Shown here one piece after another: positions 27,885 through 39,328 of a stretch of DNA of 39,328 nt; positions within the stretch are counted from its first letter, which is position 1; the number at the start of each line of letters is the position of its first letter. Made by a program: the position numbers and the translations under genes. The DNA is taken from positions 1 through 39,328 of the forward strand of contig JAGODE010000009.1 in NCBI GenBank assembly GCA_017998385.1, in the 5' to 3' direction. The notes beneath the pieces were generated by a model, which searched no databases, was not told where the DNA came from, and saw nothing but the letters and a program-made list of their open reading frames with translations. Source of the stretch: Chitinophagaceae bacterium. Lineage in GTDB: Bacteria; Bacteroidota; Bacteroidia; Chitinophagales; Chitinophagaceae.

Positions 27885-29237
27885 ATGCAAAAAATTTCCC
27901 GACAATCTTATATCTGCTATACAGCAGCCATCGGCGGGCTGCTGTTTGGCTTTGATACCGCCGTTATCTCCGGTGCCCTGCAGCCTATAAAGGCACAGTT
28001 TGGATTAAATACCATAATGGAGGGCTGGCTGGTGAGCAGTGGATTGCTGGGGTGTATTTTGGGAGTGGCTTTTACCGGGATGGCAGCTGATCGTATTGGC
28101 CGCAGAAAGAGCATTGTGATAGCGGCGGTGATGTTTCTGTTATCAGCTATTACCTGTACAGCCGGTTTTTCGGTATCGATGCTGATTGCAGGTCGTATCA
28201 TTGGGGGAATTGGCGTAGGAATGGCATCGGTACTGTCACCAATGTACATCACAGAGTTTGCTCCGGCGTCCAAACGCGGACAAATGGTGTCTTATTATCA
28301 GCTGGCTATTACCGTGGGCATTCTGCTGGCTTATTTTTCCAACGCCTTGCTCGACACCCCGGCGGCACAACAACTTTTTCAAACAGAAGTATGGCGTCCG
28401 ATGTTCCTCGTTATGGCATTACCTTCCTTACTTTTTTTATTACTGCTGGCCCGCGTTCCGGAAAGCCCGCGCTGGCTCATGCGTATACGCAAAAAACAGG
28501 AAGCTGCTACCGTATTACAACAGGTAATGCCTGCCGAAGAAGCAGCGCAGGCATACCGGTCTATTGAAGAAGCCGCCCAGCGTAATGCCGGCCGCCGCCG
28601 TTCGCTGCTCTCACCCGCTATCCGGTTGCCATTGATCATTGGCATTGTGCTGGCCGTATTTCAGCAATTTTCCGGTATCAATGCGATTATCTATTATGGC
28701 CCCAGTATTTTCGAAAAGGCGGGAATCGACAGTAAGAATGCCCTGTTGCTTCAGGTTATCATAGGAGCTGTAAATGTACTGGCCACATTCATTGCAGTGC
28801 GCTGGGTAGATAGCTATGGCCGAAAACGACTGATGCAGATAGGCCTTTCGGGTATTGTATTTACGCTCATTCTGTGTGGCGCATTGTTCTATACAGGACA
28901 TACACAGGGGCCCTGGTTGTTGGTATTAATGTTGCTGTTTATTGCCTGCTTTGCATTTTCATTGGGCCCCATCACCTGGGTTATAATAAATGAAATATTT
29001 CCAACCGATGTGCGGGCACGTGCGGTGGCAGTATGTACACTTATGTTGTGGATAGCTGTGGCGCTGGTTGGACAGTTTGTACCCTGGCTGCTCAGTAAGG
29101 CGGGTGCCGCCACCATGTTCTGGCTCTTTGCCGGATGCAGTTTGTTTAACCTGCTTTTCAGTTCGGCCATGGTGAAAGAAACACGCGGCAAAACGCTCGA
29201 AGAAATGGAAGACATGTATGTAGTTGCCTCAAATTGA
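27885..29237 (+). CDS. MFS sugar porter (sugar/H+ symporter family)
   Basis: This 450-residue protein has twelve predicted membrane helices. Sugar-porter signatures include FGFDTAVISGALQ in helix 1, DRIGRRKS between helices 2 and 3, PESPRWLM after helix 6, QQFSGINAIIYYGPSIFEKAG in helix 7 and KETRGKTLEEME at the end. The family brings monosaccharides across the inner membrane, usually with protons. In a PUL it would take up the released sugar, for example galactose or a uronate-derived sugar; the sequence alone does not decide. It lies between the GH88 terminator and the glycosylasparaginase gene (31 bp), and probably forms a separate sub-operon. Confidence 0.94.
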   Translation: MQKISRQSYICYTAAIGGLLFGFDTAVISGALQPIKAQFGLNTIMEGWLVSSGLLGCILGVAFTGMAADRIGRRKSIVIAAVMFLLSAITCTAGFSVSMLIAGRIIGGIGVGMASVLSPMYITEFAPASKRGQMVSYYQLAITVGILLAYFSNALLDTPAAQQLFQTEVWRPMFLVMALPSLLFLLLLARVPESPRWLMRIRKKQEAATVLQQVMPAEEAAQAYRSIEEAAQRNAGRRRSLLSPAIRLPLIIGIVLAVFQQFSGINAIIYYGPSIFEKAGIDSKNALLLQVIIGAVNVLATFIAVRWVDSYGRKRLMQIGLSGIVFTLILCGALFYTGHTQGPWLLVLMLLFIACFAFSLGPITWVIINEIFPTDVRARAVAVCTLMLWIAVALVGQFVPWLLSKAGAATMFWLFAGCSLFNLLFSSAMVKETRGKTLEEMEDMYVVASN

Positions 29238-29268
29238 ACCAATCGATCAACAACCCTCAAAATAACTG

Positions 29269-30288
29269 ATGATGAAAACGAGACGCGAATTTTTACAACA
29301 ATCACTTATGGGCTCGGCAGGTATACTGGCTGCAGGTCCACTGATGGCGTGTACAGCATCCCCCAAACCGGCCAGTCCCATCGTAATTTCTACCTGGGAT
29401 TTTGGCAAAGCAGCTAATGGCGCTGCCTGGGAAGTATTAAGTAAACAAGGCTATGCACTGGATGCCGTAGAAGCCGGTGTGCGTGTACCCGAAGCAGACC
29501 CCAAAGGAAATAGCGTGGGATATGGCGGACTGCCTGACCGCGATGGGCGTGTTACACTCGACGCCTGCATTATGGACGATAAATACAATTGCGGCTCTGT
29601 GATGTGCCTGGAACATATCATGCACCCTATATCTGTAGCCAGGCTGGTGATGGAAAAAACACCGCATATCATTCTCAGTGGCGAAGGAGCCCTGCGCTTC
29701 GCACTCGCCAACGGATTCAAAAAAGAAAACCTGCTCACTCCTCAAAGTGAAAAGGCCTGGCGGGAGTGGATGAAAACATCCAATTACTCACCGGAAATAA
29801 ACAGCGAAAACAAAGGGTATAATAAAGACAATGATCCCATGCCGGGTGGTGTAGACAATCACGATACCATTGGTATGCTGGCACTCGACAGTGCCGGCCG
29901 TATGAGCGGTGCATGCACAACCAGTGGCCTGGCCTATAAAATGCATGGCCGGGTGGGTGACTCGCCGGTAATTGGTGCCGGTCTGTATGTGGAGCCGGAA
30001 GTAGGTGCTGCCACCGCTACAGGAGTGGGTGAGGAGGTGATCCGCATAGTAGGAGCACACCTTATTGTGGAGCTAATGCGCCAGGGATATAAACCTGAAG
30101 CTGCCTGTAAAGAAGCTGCCCAGCGTATCATCAAACGTAACCCCGCCAAAGCCAAAACCATCCAGGTCGGTTTCCTGGCGTTGAGCAAAACAGGCGAGTA
30201 TGGCGCTTATGCATTGCAGAAAGGATTTACCTATTCGGTCAAAAGCGGATCGGAAGATATTGTAAAAACGGCGGGCAGTATTTATTAG
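29269..30288 (+). CDS. Tat-exported glycosylasparaginase (N4-(beta-N-acetylglucosaminyl)-L-asparaginase)
   Basis: The protein has 339 residues. A Tat signal (KTRREFLQQ) is followed by a hydrophobic run ending in MAC, so a lipoprotein is possible. The Ntn-hydrolase signature HDTIGM lies at 198-203; Thr200 is the expected autoproteolytic cleavage site and nucleophile. Downstream, GRVGDSPVIGAGLYVE and GVGEEVIR match the substrate-binding region of this family. The enzyme cuts the bond between GlcNAc and asparagine in N-glycoprotein remnants; the best-known bacterial relative is the Elizabethkingia enzyme. Its place among PUL genes suggests that a glycan-bearing peptide is a natural substrate. 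A related asparaginase-type activity cannot be excluded. Confidence 0.92.
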   Translation: MMKTRREFLQQSLMGSAGILAAGPLMACTASPKPASPIVISTWDFGKAANGAAWEVLSKQGYALDAVEAGVRVPEADPKGNSVGYGGLPDRDGRVTLDACIMDDKYNCGSVMCLEHIMHPISVARLVMEKTPHIILSGEGALRFALANGFKKENLLTPQSEKAWREWMKTSNYSPEINSENKGYNKDNDPMPGGVDNHDTIGMLALDSAGRMSGACTTSGLAYKMHGRVGDSPVIGAGLYVEPEVGAATATGVGEEVIRIVGAHLIVELMRQGYKPEAACKEAAQRIIKRNPAKAKTIQVGFLALSKTGEYGAYALQKGFTYSVKSGSEDIVKTAGSIY

Positions 30289-30340
30289 GTTTAAAAGTTT
30301 AAAAGTATAAAGGGTTTAAAGAGTTTAAGGTGTTTAAAGG
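30289..30340. repeat. AT-rich octamer-like tandem repeat
   Basis: This stretch directly follows the glycosylasparaginase stop. It is built from about six degenerate 8-base units of the GTTTAAAA/GTATAAAG/GTTTAAAG type. The same words occur in the arms at 4431-4505 and in 38933-38984, so it belongs to a dispersed repeat family. No coding potential is seen. Confidence 0.75.
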
Positions 30341-30353
30341 GGAATGTGCTGAT

Positions 30354-30385
30354 TGATTTGAAAATTTGGTGATTTGAAAATTTGA
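30354..30385. repeat. Two tandem 16-bp copies (TGATTTGAAAATTTGR)
   Basis: Copies at 30354-30369 and 30370-30385 differ only in the last base (G/A). They lie between the octamer repeats and the 7-bp array, so almost the whole 197-bp gap before the DUF2264 gene is repetitive. Confidence 0.8.
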
Positions 30386-30412
30386 TGATCAGCGGGGAAA
30401 TGTGCCAGTTTT

Positions 30413-30482
30413 TCAACTATCAACTGTCAACTATCCACTGTCAACTGTCAACTGTTAACTGTCAACTGTCATCTGTCATCTC
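30413..30482 (+). repeat. Ten-unit 7-bp tandem array abutting a start codon
   Basis: Ten 7-base units of consensus TCAACTG run from 30413 to 30482. Variants are TCAACTA (twice), TCCACTG, TTAACTG, TCATCTG and TCATCTC. The array ends three bases before the ATG at 30486, so it occupies the ribosome-binding region of the DUF2264 gene and no Shine-Dalgarno-like sequence is present. A unit gain or loss would change the leader by 7 bases without touching the reading frame. Confidence 0.85.
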
Positions 30483-30485
30483 CGT

Positions 30486-35638
<5,153 letters not shown>

Positions 35639-35643
35639 TGCGG

Positions 35644-35721
35644 TGTATCAGAAATATTATGGTAGATGTATTTTGTCCCTGTAGCCCCGCGATGCATCGC
35701 GGGGCTACAGTTTCTGATACA
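35644..35721. repeat. Nested palindrome, probable bidirectional terminator or REP-like element
   Basis: A perfect 32-base palindrome spans 35679-35710, centred on GATGCATC with GC-rich flanks. Outside it, TGTATCAGAAA at 35644-35654 and TTTCTGATACA at 35711-35721 form a second perfect 11-bp pair, with 24 unpaired bases on the left only. It lies 5 bp after the GH2 stop and 17 bp before the stop of the convergent VOC gene, so it can terminate both. The compact GC-rich, nested form also resembles dispersed palindromic repeat elements. Confidence 0.85.
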
Positions 35722-35738
35722 ACCTTTATTCCGGCCTT

Positions 35739-36125
35739 TCACCCTATCTTCTTCTGTATCATCCATACATGACCAAACGGATCTTTGAACTGTCCCTGGC
35801 GATAGCCATAGTCATAATCGGTCACAGGCGATAGCAGTTCGGCACCGGCTGCAAGCGCCCGATCAACGAACTCCTGAACATTTTCTGTAAAAAGGCCAAT
35901 AATAACCGTTGTACTACCTGCTGCCGATGGGGCGGAGAAAAGCCTGTTGGCAGTGATTTCATGTAAATGAAACATCGAACCATCAATAACCAATTCAGCC
36001 ACATGAATGCTGCCATCGTCATTGCTGAAACGGCGTAGTTCCTGGGCACCGAGCCCATCTGTATAGAAACTGATGTCTTTTACACCGTTGGGGATATACA
36101 ATTCTGGGGCAAACTGTGCAGGCAT
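35739..36125 (-). CDS. VOC-family (glyoxalase/PhnB-like) protein
   Basis: I chose the ATG at 36125 (128 residues, starting MPAQFAPELYI). The longer reading from 36215 would add a proline-rich, non-homologous stretch and would run up to the start of the divergent neighbour. The fold is a pair of beta-alpha-beta-beta-beta modules: PELYIPNGVKDISFYTDGLG at the start, HVAELVIDGSMFHLHE in the middle, and YGYRQGQFKDPFGHVWMI at the end, typical of PhnB-like members. The family includes metal-dependent lyases, dioxygenases and resistance proteins, so the reaction is not predictable. No link to the PUL is seen. Confidence 0.85.
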   Translation of the reverse strand: MPAQFAPELYIPNGVKDISFYTDGLGAQELRRFSNDDGSIHVAELVIDGSMFHLHEITANRLFSAPSAAGSTTVIIGLFTENVQEFVDRALAAGAELLSPVTDYDYGYRQGQFKDPFGHVWMIQKKIG

Positions 36126-36214
36126 AAAAATAAGGGTTAATGGGTGTGGGTGAAAGGAGGGAGGCGGAGTATAAAGATAGGAGGGTTTTGGCTTTTGAAT
36201 ACTAAATTTAACCA

Positions 36215-38932
36215 ATGAAAGTCAACGGCCGGTATCTTGTCTTTTTATGTGTCCTTTTTTGCAGCACGGCCTCGGGGCAGTTTGAATCGCTTCGCCGGCA
36301 CATACTGGCCACTGATAGTTTTAATAGTATCTACCCGAGAGAAAAAATATTTCTTCATCTTGACCGGCCTTATTACAATTTGAAAGATACTGTATGGATC
36401 AAAGGATATATTTTATCTGCGATGGATATGTCTGCCCTCGACAGCAGTCAATTGGTATATATTGATATGCTGGATAATTCCGGTAAGCTCATTAAACGAA
36501 GCAGTGTCTACAGTGCTGCTGGTATCTTTTTTGCCAATCTGCGACTATCCGAAACCGATTTCAAACAGGGCGTTTACTGGTTGCGTACGCATACACAGTT
36601 TATGCGTAACTATGGCGATTCTGTTTTTCCACTGACCCGGTTTGTCATTATCGGTTCTGGTAATCCTGACTGGGAAGTAGCGCTCAGCAAAGCGGGAGTA
36701 GCGGAAGGGAAGTTTTTTCTGCAGGCAAGTCTGTTGCCCGCTACCGGGCAGACATTCAGCCGCGAAGAAGTATCGCTGGTATTAAAAGCAAAAAATAAAA
36801 CCCTGCTCCGGCAAAAAGTTATTACCGGTATCGATGGACAGCTGACTGTACAGGAGTCTTTGCCGGCGATTGGTAATGTACAGGAGCTACAGCTGCAGTT
36901 GTCTGTAGGTCGTGATTTCAGCATGCAGGTGCCGGTATATGTGCAGGAAAAGCTTGAGCTCGATCTGCAGTTCCTGCCCGAAGGAGGAAACCTGATAGCG
37001 GGGCAGCGGCAACGGCTGGGATTTAAAGCCATCAACTCTGCCGGCCGTGGAGTGGATGTGAGGGGGCAGATCGAAAATGAAGCGGGTGGCGTTGTGACAT
37101 CATTTGCTTCGGTACATAAGGGAATGGGGCTGCTTTGGTTCAAACCAGAGGCAGGGGAGCATTATACTGCGGTACTTGACGATGGACGGCGGTTCGCGCT
37201 GCCGCCGGCACAACAAAGTGGTATTCGGTTACAGGTGGATAATGATCCGGTTTCGGATAGCGTGATTGTATGGGTCGATGCCAGTGCAGATTTGCAGAAT
37301 AAGTCCTGTTTTTTTCGCGCCAGCTCACATGGTATCAGTTGTGCCATGGGTATTGTGCGCACAAAATCGCAGCCCTATCGGCTGGCGATTGCTAAAAGAG
37401 CTTTTCCTTCCGGCATCTGCCGGTTTACTTTATTTGATGAAAAAGGCCTGCCCCTGCAGGAGCGTAGCGCACTCATCTGGCATAAGGATACTTTACAGAT
37501 TGAGTTGACCACCGATAAACCCGTTTATGGCAACAGAGATAGTGTATCAGTGACGGTACAGGTGCGTAACACAGCAGGGGAGCCCGTAGTGGGCAGTTTT
37601 TCGCTGGCAGTCATAGATACGGGACGAGTGTCGCCAGCACCGTATACAGATAATATACTAAGTCATATGCTGCTTTCGTCTGAGCTGAAAGGCGCAATAG
37701 AAGACCCGGCGTATTACTTTAATGATCCTCTGCCCGAAGCGGTGGAAGCGCTGATGCTTACGCAGGGCTGGGTACAGTATCCCCGTGCATTTACCACGCC
37801 GGTTTATCCATACGAAAAGCAATTTATGGTAACCGGTAAGGTTACCAACCTGCTTAATAAACCCGTGAAAGGTTCTGAGCTTACGCTGCTTGGCAAAGAC
37901 GGCAGATTTGGTTCATTTATCACCCAAACTACTACCGATGAAAAGGGCCGGTTTGTCTTCAACGATTTTCCATTGTTTAACACCGATACAGTCGGCATGC
38001 TAATAAAAGCGTCTAACAGAAAAGGAAAACAATTCGGTATCGGCATAGAACTGGATCTGCCGCGGGAAGCCGGTGCACCAACCTCGCCCATGCCGGACTT
38101 TACCCGGCAGGATATTGCGTACGACACTGCTGTATCCGTACAACTGCAGCAAAAAGCAAACCTGTACCGCGGACTCAGAAGAGAACGTGGCTATCTGCCC
38201 GAAGTGATTGTGAAAAGCAGGCTGCGTGTAAAAGGTTCGAAAAATCTGAATGAAGATCGCGAAGCCGATCAGACGATCACCGGGGCCATGCTCGGGAAAG
38301 ATGCGAAGGAAGAACTGCTGTATATACTAAACCGTGATGTAAAAGGGTTTAACAGGAGTACTTTTCCCAAAAGCAATATACAGACCTATAAAGTAAATGG
38401 AGACTTCGCTGTATTTGTGATAGACGGATTTAATATCAACCGCAATTATGAACCCTCTTCCCCCAGTCCCACAGCGTTTGTAGATTATCTGAACGATTAT
38501 CTGAAGTACATCCGCGTAGAAGAAGTGGTGGGTATAGAAGTACTGACTTCCCCGGGCAATACGTTTGCGTATGAGACCGAATTTAATCTGCGCCCCGAAG
38601 GTGGTTACCGGTATGCCTTTATCGAGATTACCACACGTTCAGGTAATGGCGCTTTTTACAAAAGCCTGCCCGGCACCTATCTCTACAAACCAACCGCACC
38701 TACTACCGGTAAACTGTTTTATTCGCCCCGTTATACCAGCAAGGATATAGACCCCACGCTACTCGACTATCGCAGTACCTTATTCTGGAAACCCGATATC
38801 ATTACCAATGAACAGGGGCAGGTTCAGTTATCTTTTTACACATCCGACAGTAAAACGGGGTATCTCATGATTATCCAGGGGACTGATATGTTTGGAGGGG
38901 TGGGAGTGAAGAGGCAGGTGTTGGGGAGGTAG
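36215..38932 (+). CDS. Macroglobulin-like surface protein with regulatory and TonB-plug-like domains
   Basis: This 905-residue protein has a signal peptide ending near TASGQ. The N-terminal region (about 40-140) is MG2-like (EKIFLHLDRPYYNLKDTVWI, GVYWLRTHTQFMRNYG). The middle has further macroglobulin-like sandwiches (LELDLQFLPEGGNLIAGQ, IELTTDKPVYGNRDSVSVTV). A carboxypeptidase-regulatory-like domain starts near 536 (MVTGKVTNLLNKPVKGSEL). A TonB-plug-like domain without a barrel starts near 660 (LPEVIVKSRLRVKGS, FAVFVIDGFNINRNYE). The end is another macroglobulin-type sandwich (FWKPDIITNEQGQVQLSFYT). Such proteins are common in Bacteroidota and are of unknown role, perhaps in envelope transport. 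It is divergent from the VOC gene. Confidence 0.85.
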   Translation: MKVNGRYLVFLCVLFCSTASGQFESLRRHILATDSFNSIYPREKIFLHLDRPYYNLKDTVWIKGYILSAMDMSALDSSQLVYIDMLDNSGKLIKRSSVYSAAGIFFANLRLSETDFKQGVYWLRTHTQFMRNYGDSVFPLTRFVIIGSGNPDWEVALSKAGVAEGKFFLQASLLPATGQTFSREEVSLVLKAKNKTLLRQKVITGIDGQLTVQESLPAIGNVQELQLQLSVGRDFSMQVPVYVQEKLELDLQFLPEGGNLIAGQRQRLGFKAINSAGRGVDVRGQIENEAGGVVTSFASVHKGMGLLWFKPEAGEHYTAVLDDGRRFALPPAQQSGIRLQVDNDPVSDSVIVWVDASADLQNKSCFFRASSHGISCAMGIVRTKSQPYRLAIAKRAFPSGICRFTLFDEKGLPLQERSALIWHKDTLQIELTTDKPVYGNRDSVSVTVQVRNTAGEPVVGSFSLAVIDTGRVSPAPYTDNILSHMLLSSELKGAIEDPAYYFNDPLPEAVEALMLTQGWVQYPRAFTTPVYPYEKQFMVTGKVTNLLNKPVKGSELTLLGKDGRFGSFITQTTTDEKGRFVFNDFPLFNTDTVGMLIKASNRKGKQFGIGIELDLPREAGAPTSPMPDFTRQDIAYDTAVSVQLQQKANLYRGLRRERGYLPEVIVKSRLRVKGSKNLNEDREADQTITGAMLGKDAKEELLYILNRDVKGFNRSTFPKSNIQTYKVNGDFAVFVIDGFNINRNYEPSSPSPTAFVDYLNDYLKYIRVEEVVGIEVLTSPGNTFAYETEFNLRPEGGYRYAFIEITTRSGNGAFYKSLPGTYLYKPTAPTTGKLFYSPRYTSKDIDPTLLDYRSTLFWKPDIITNEQGQVQLSFYTSDSKTGYLMIIQGTDMFGGVGVKRQVLGR

Positions 38933-38984
38933 GTGTAAAAGTATAAAGGTTTAAAAGTATAAAGGGGATAAAGAGTGTAAAGTG
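38933..38984. repeat. AT-rich octamer-like tandem repeat (third copy)
   Basis: GTATAAAG/GTTTAAAA-type 8-base units follow the stop of the surface-protein gene directly, as at 30289-30340. With 4431-4505 this makes three copies in the window, all placed just after gene ends. Confidence 0.75.
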
Positions 38985-39021
38985 TGAATGTTGCCGATCC
39001 GCATTAATAAGTTGGTCCCGG

Positions 39022-39048
39022 TACTACGGAAACGTTGGTGCCGTAGTA
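39022..39048. terminator. Hairpin between convergent genes (first of two)
   Basis: TACTACGG at 39022-39029 pairs perfectly with CCGTAGTA at 39041-39048, with an 11-base loop. It stands 3 bases before a second, stronger hairpin, between the plus-strand surface-protein gene and the minus-strand DinB-like gene. Confidence 0.55.
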
Positions 39049-39051
39049 AAC

Positions 39052-39078
39052 CGGTCCGGACGCGCAGCGTCCGGACCG
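39052..39078. terminator. Strong GC-rich hairpin between convergent genes
   Basis: A perfect 12-bp stem (39052-39063 with 39067-39078, built on GGTCCGGACGC) closes on a 3-base GCA loop. It is stable enough to act in both directions. There is no T-run immediately after it on either strand, so it may be a REP-like repeat and not a simple intrinsic terminator. Confidence 0.65.
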
Positions 39079-39137
39079 AGTCGGTTAATTTGAAATCTAT
39101 CTGCCGCTGATTAGCAAAACACAACAGTGATTGTTTT

Positions 39138-39328
39138 TCATTTTTCAAGATTCTCTGCTTCACATTTACTGGTAAACTCATTCTGCATTTTCTGCATTTG
39201 GGTAATATGCCTTGAAGCATGCTGCGCGAGAAAATAAATGTACTGATATACATCGATCTTCCCGAGGTTATTGACGGTCATCGTTGTTTTATATACAATC
39301 CCTTCTCCGTTGGGCATGGAATGGAGAT
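39138..39328 (-). CDS. DinB-like protein, C-terminal fragment at the right edge
   Basis: An open frame enters from the right edge and ends with TGA at 39140-39138, giving 62 visible residues. The sequence VNNLGKIDVYQYIYFLAQHA followed by SRHITQMQKM matches the last helix of DinB/YfiT four-helix proteins, where a His in the HAxRHxxQ pattern is a metal ligand. The N-terminal part lies outside the window, so the call rests on this one helix and is moderate. A longer open frame in another phase (38951-39253) lacks any recognisable feature. Confidence 0.6.
   Translation of the reverse strand, partial: LHSMPNGEGIVYKTTMTVNNLGKIDVYQYIYFLAQHASRHITQMQKMQNEFTSKCEAENLEK

Noticed and set aside
30413..30482. 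CRISPR array
   Set aside because: Units are 7 bases, contiguous and without spacers; no cas genes are in the window.
36126..36215. Extended N-terminus of the VOC protein
   Set aside because: The extra 30 residues are proline-rich and unlike the family, and the extension would reach the start codon of the divergent gene.
38951..39253. A 100-codon minus-strand open frame near the right edge
   Set aside because: It runs through the hairpins and octamer repeats and has no family pattern; the frame ending at 39138 gives a DinB-like helix instead.

Overview
The window looks like a chromosomal segment of a Bacteroidota bacterium, most likely Chitinophagaceae-like. The reasons are a SusC/SusD pair, a hybrid two-component system (HTCS) that fuses sensor, kinase, receiver and AraC domains, PSCyt1/DUF1549/DUF1553 and DUF1501 genes, TPR-type SusD lipoproteins, and AT-rich octamer/heptamer intergenic repeats. 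The assignment rests on family content and style, not on a marker gene.

Layout. (a) 1-4367, minus strand: a Gfo/Idh/MocA oxidoreductase overlaps a polyprenyl-phosphate sugar transferase by one base (surface polysaccharide type). An M1 metallopeptidase follows and runs off the left edge. (b) 4517-35638: a large divergent polysaccharide-utilisation locus (PUL). The minus arm reads HTCS regulator (12881-16918), SusC (9278-12544), SusD (7460-9217), an intrinsic terminator, GH16 (6494-7345) and a heparinase II/III-like lyase (4517-6457). The plus arm starts at 17214 and reads: PSD1-type cytochrome protein with a LamG-like insert, DUF1501 protein, NHL-like propeller, DUF2231-cytochrome c-LRR membrane protein, a second heparinase II/III-like lyase, GH88 unsaturated glucuronyl hydrolase, terminator, MFS sugar porter, glycosylasparaginase, DUF2264 protein and GH2 beta-galactosidase. 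(c) 35639-39328: a VOC protein, a large macroglobulin-like/TonB-plug surface protein, and the C-terminal end of a DinB-like protein at the right edge.

How the genes fit together (inference). SusC/SusD import a glycan. GH16 and the two lyases cut it, the lyases leaving 4,5-unsaturated uronic acid ends. GH88 removes those ends. GH2 and the DUF2264 protein trim galactose and possibly uronic acid, and the MFS porter takes monosaccharides into the cell. The glycosylasparaginase hints at a glycoprotein or proteoglycan source. Candidate substrates are a glucuronate-decorated galactan (arabinogalactan-protein type) or a non-sulfated glycosaminoglycan-like polymer; no classical sulfatase is visible.

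The least explained part is the four-gene block at 17214-24359. It encodes two c-type haem proteins, a Tat-exported DUF1501 protein and a Tat-exported propeller, tightly packed and placed between the PUL regulator and its lyase/GH88 pair. I regard it as a candidate periplasmic redox module tied to glycan breakdown. Other points of interest are a Pro-to-His change in the kinase H-box of the HTCS, a 7-bp tandem array abutting the DUF2264 start codon, and several strong palindromes between genes.
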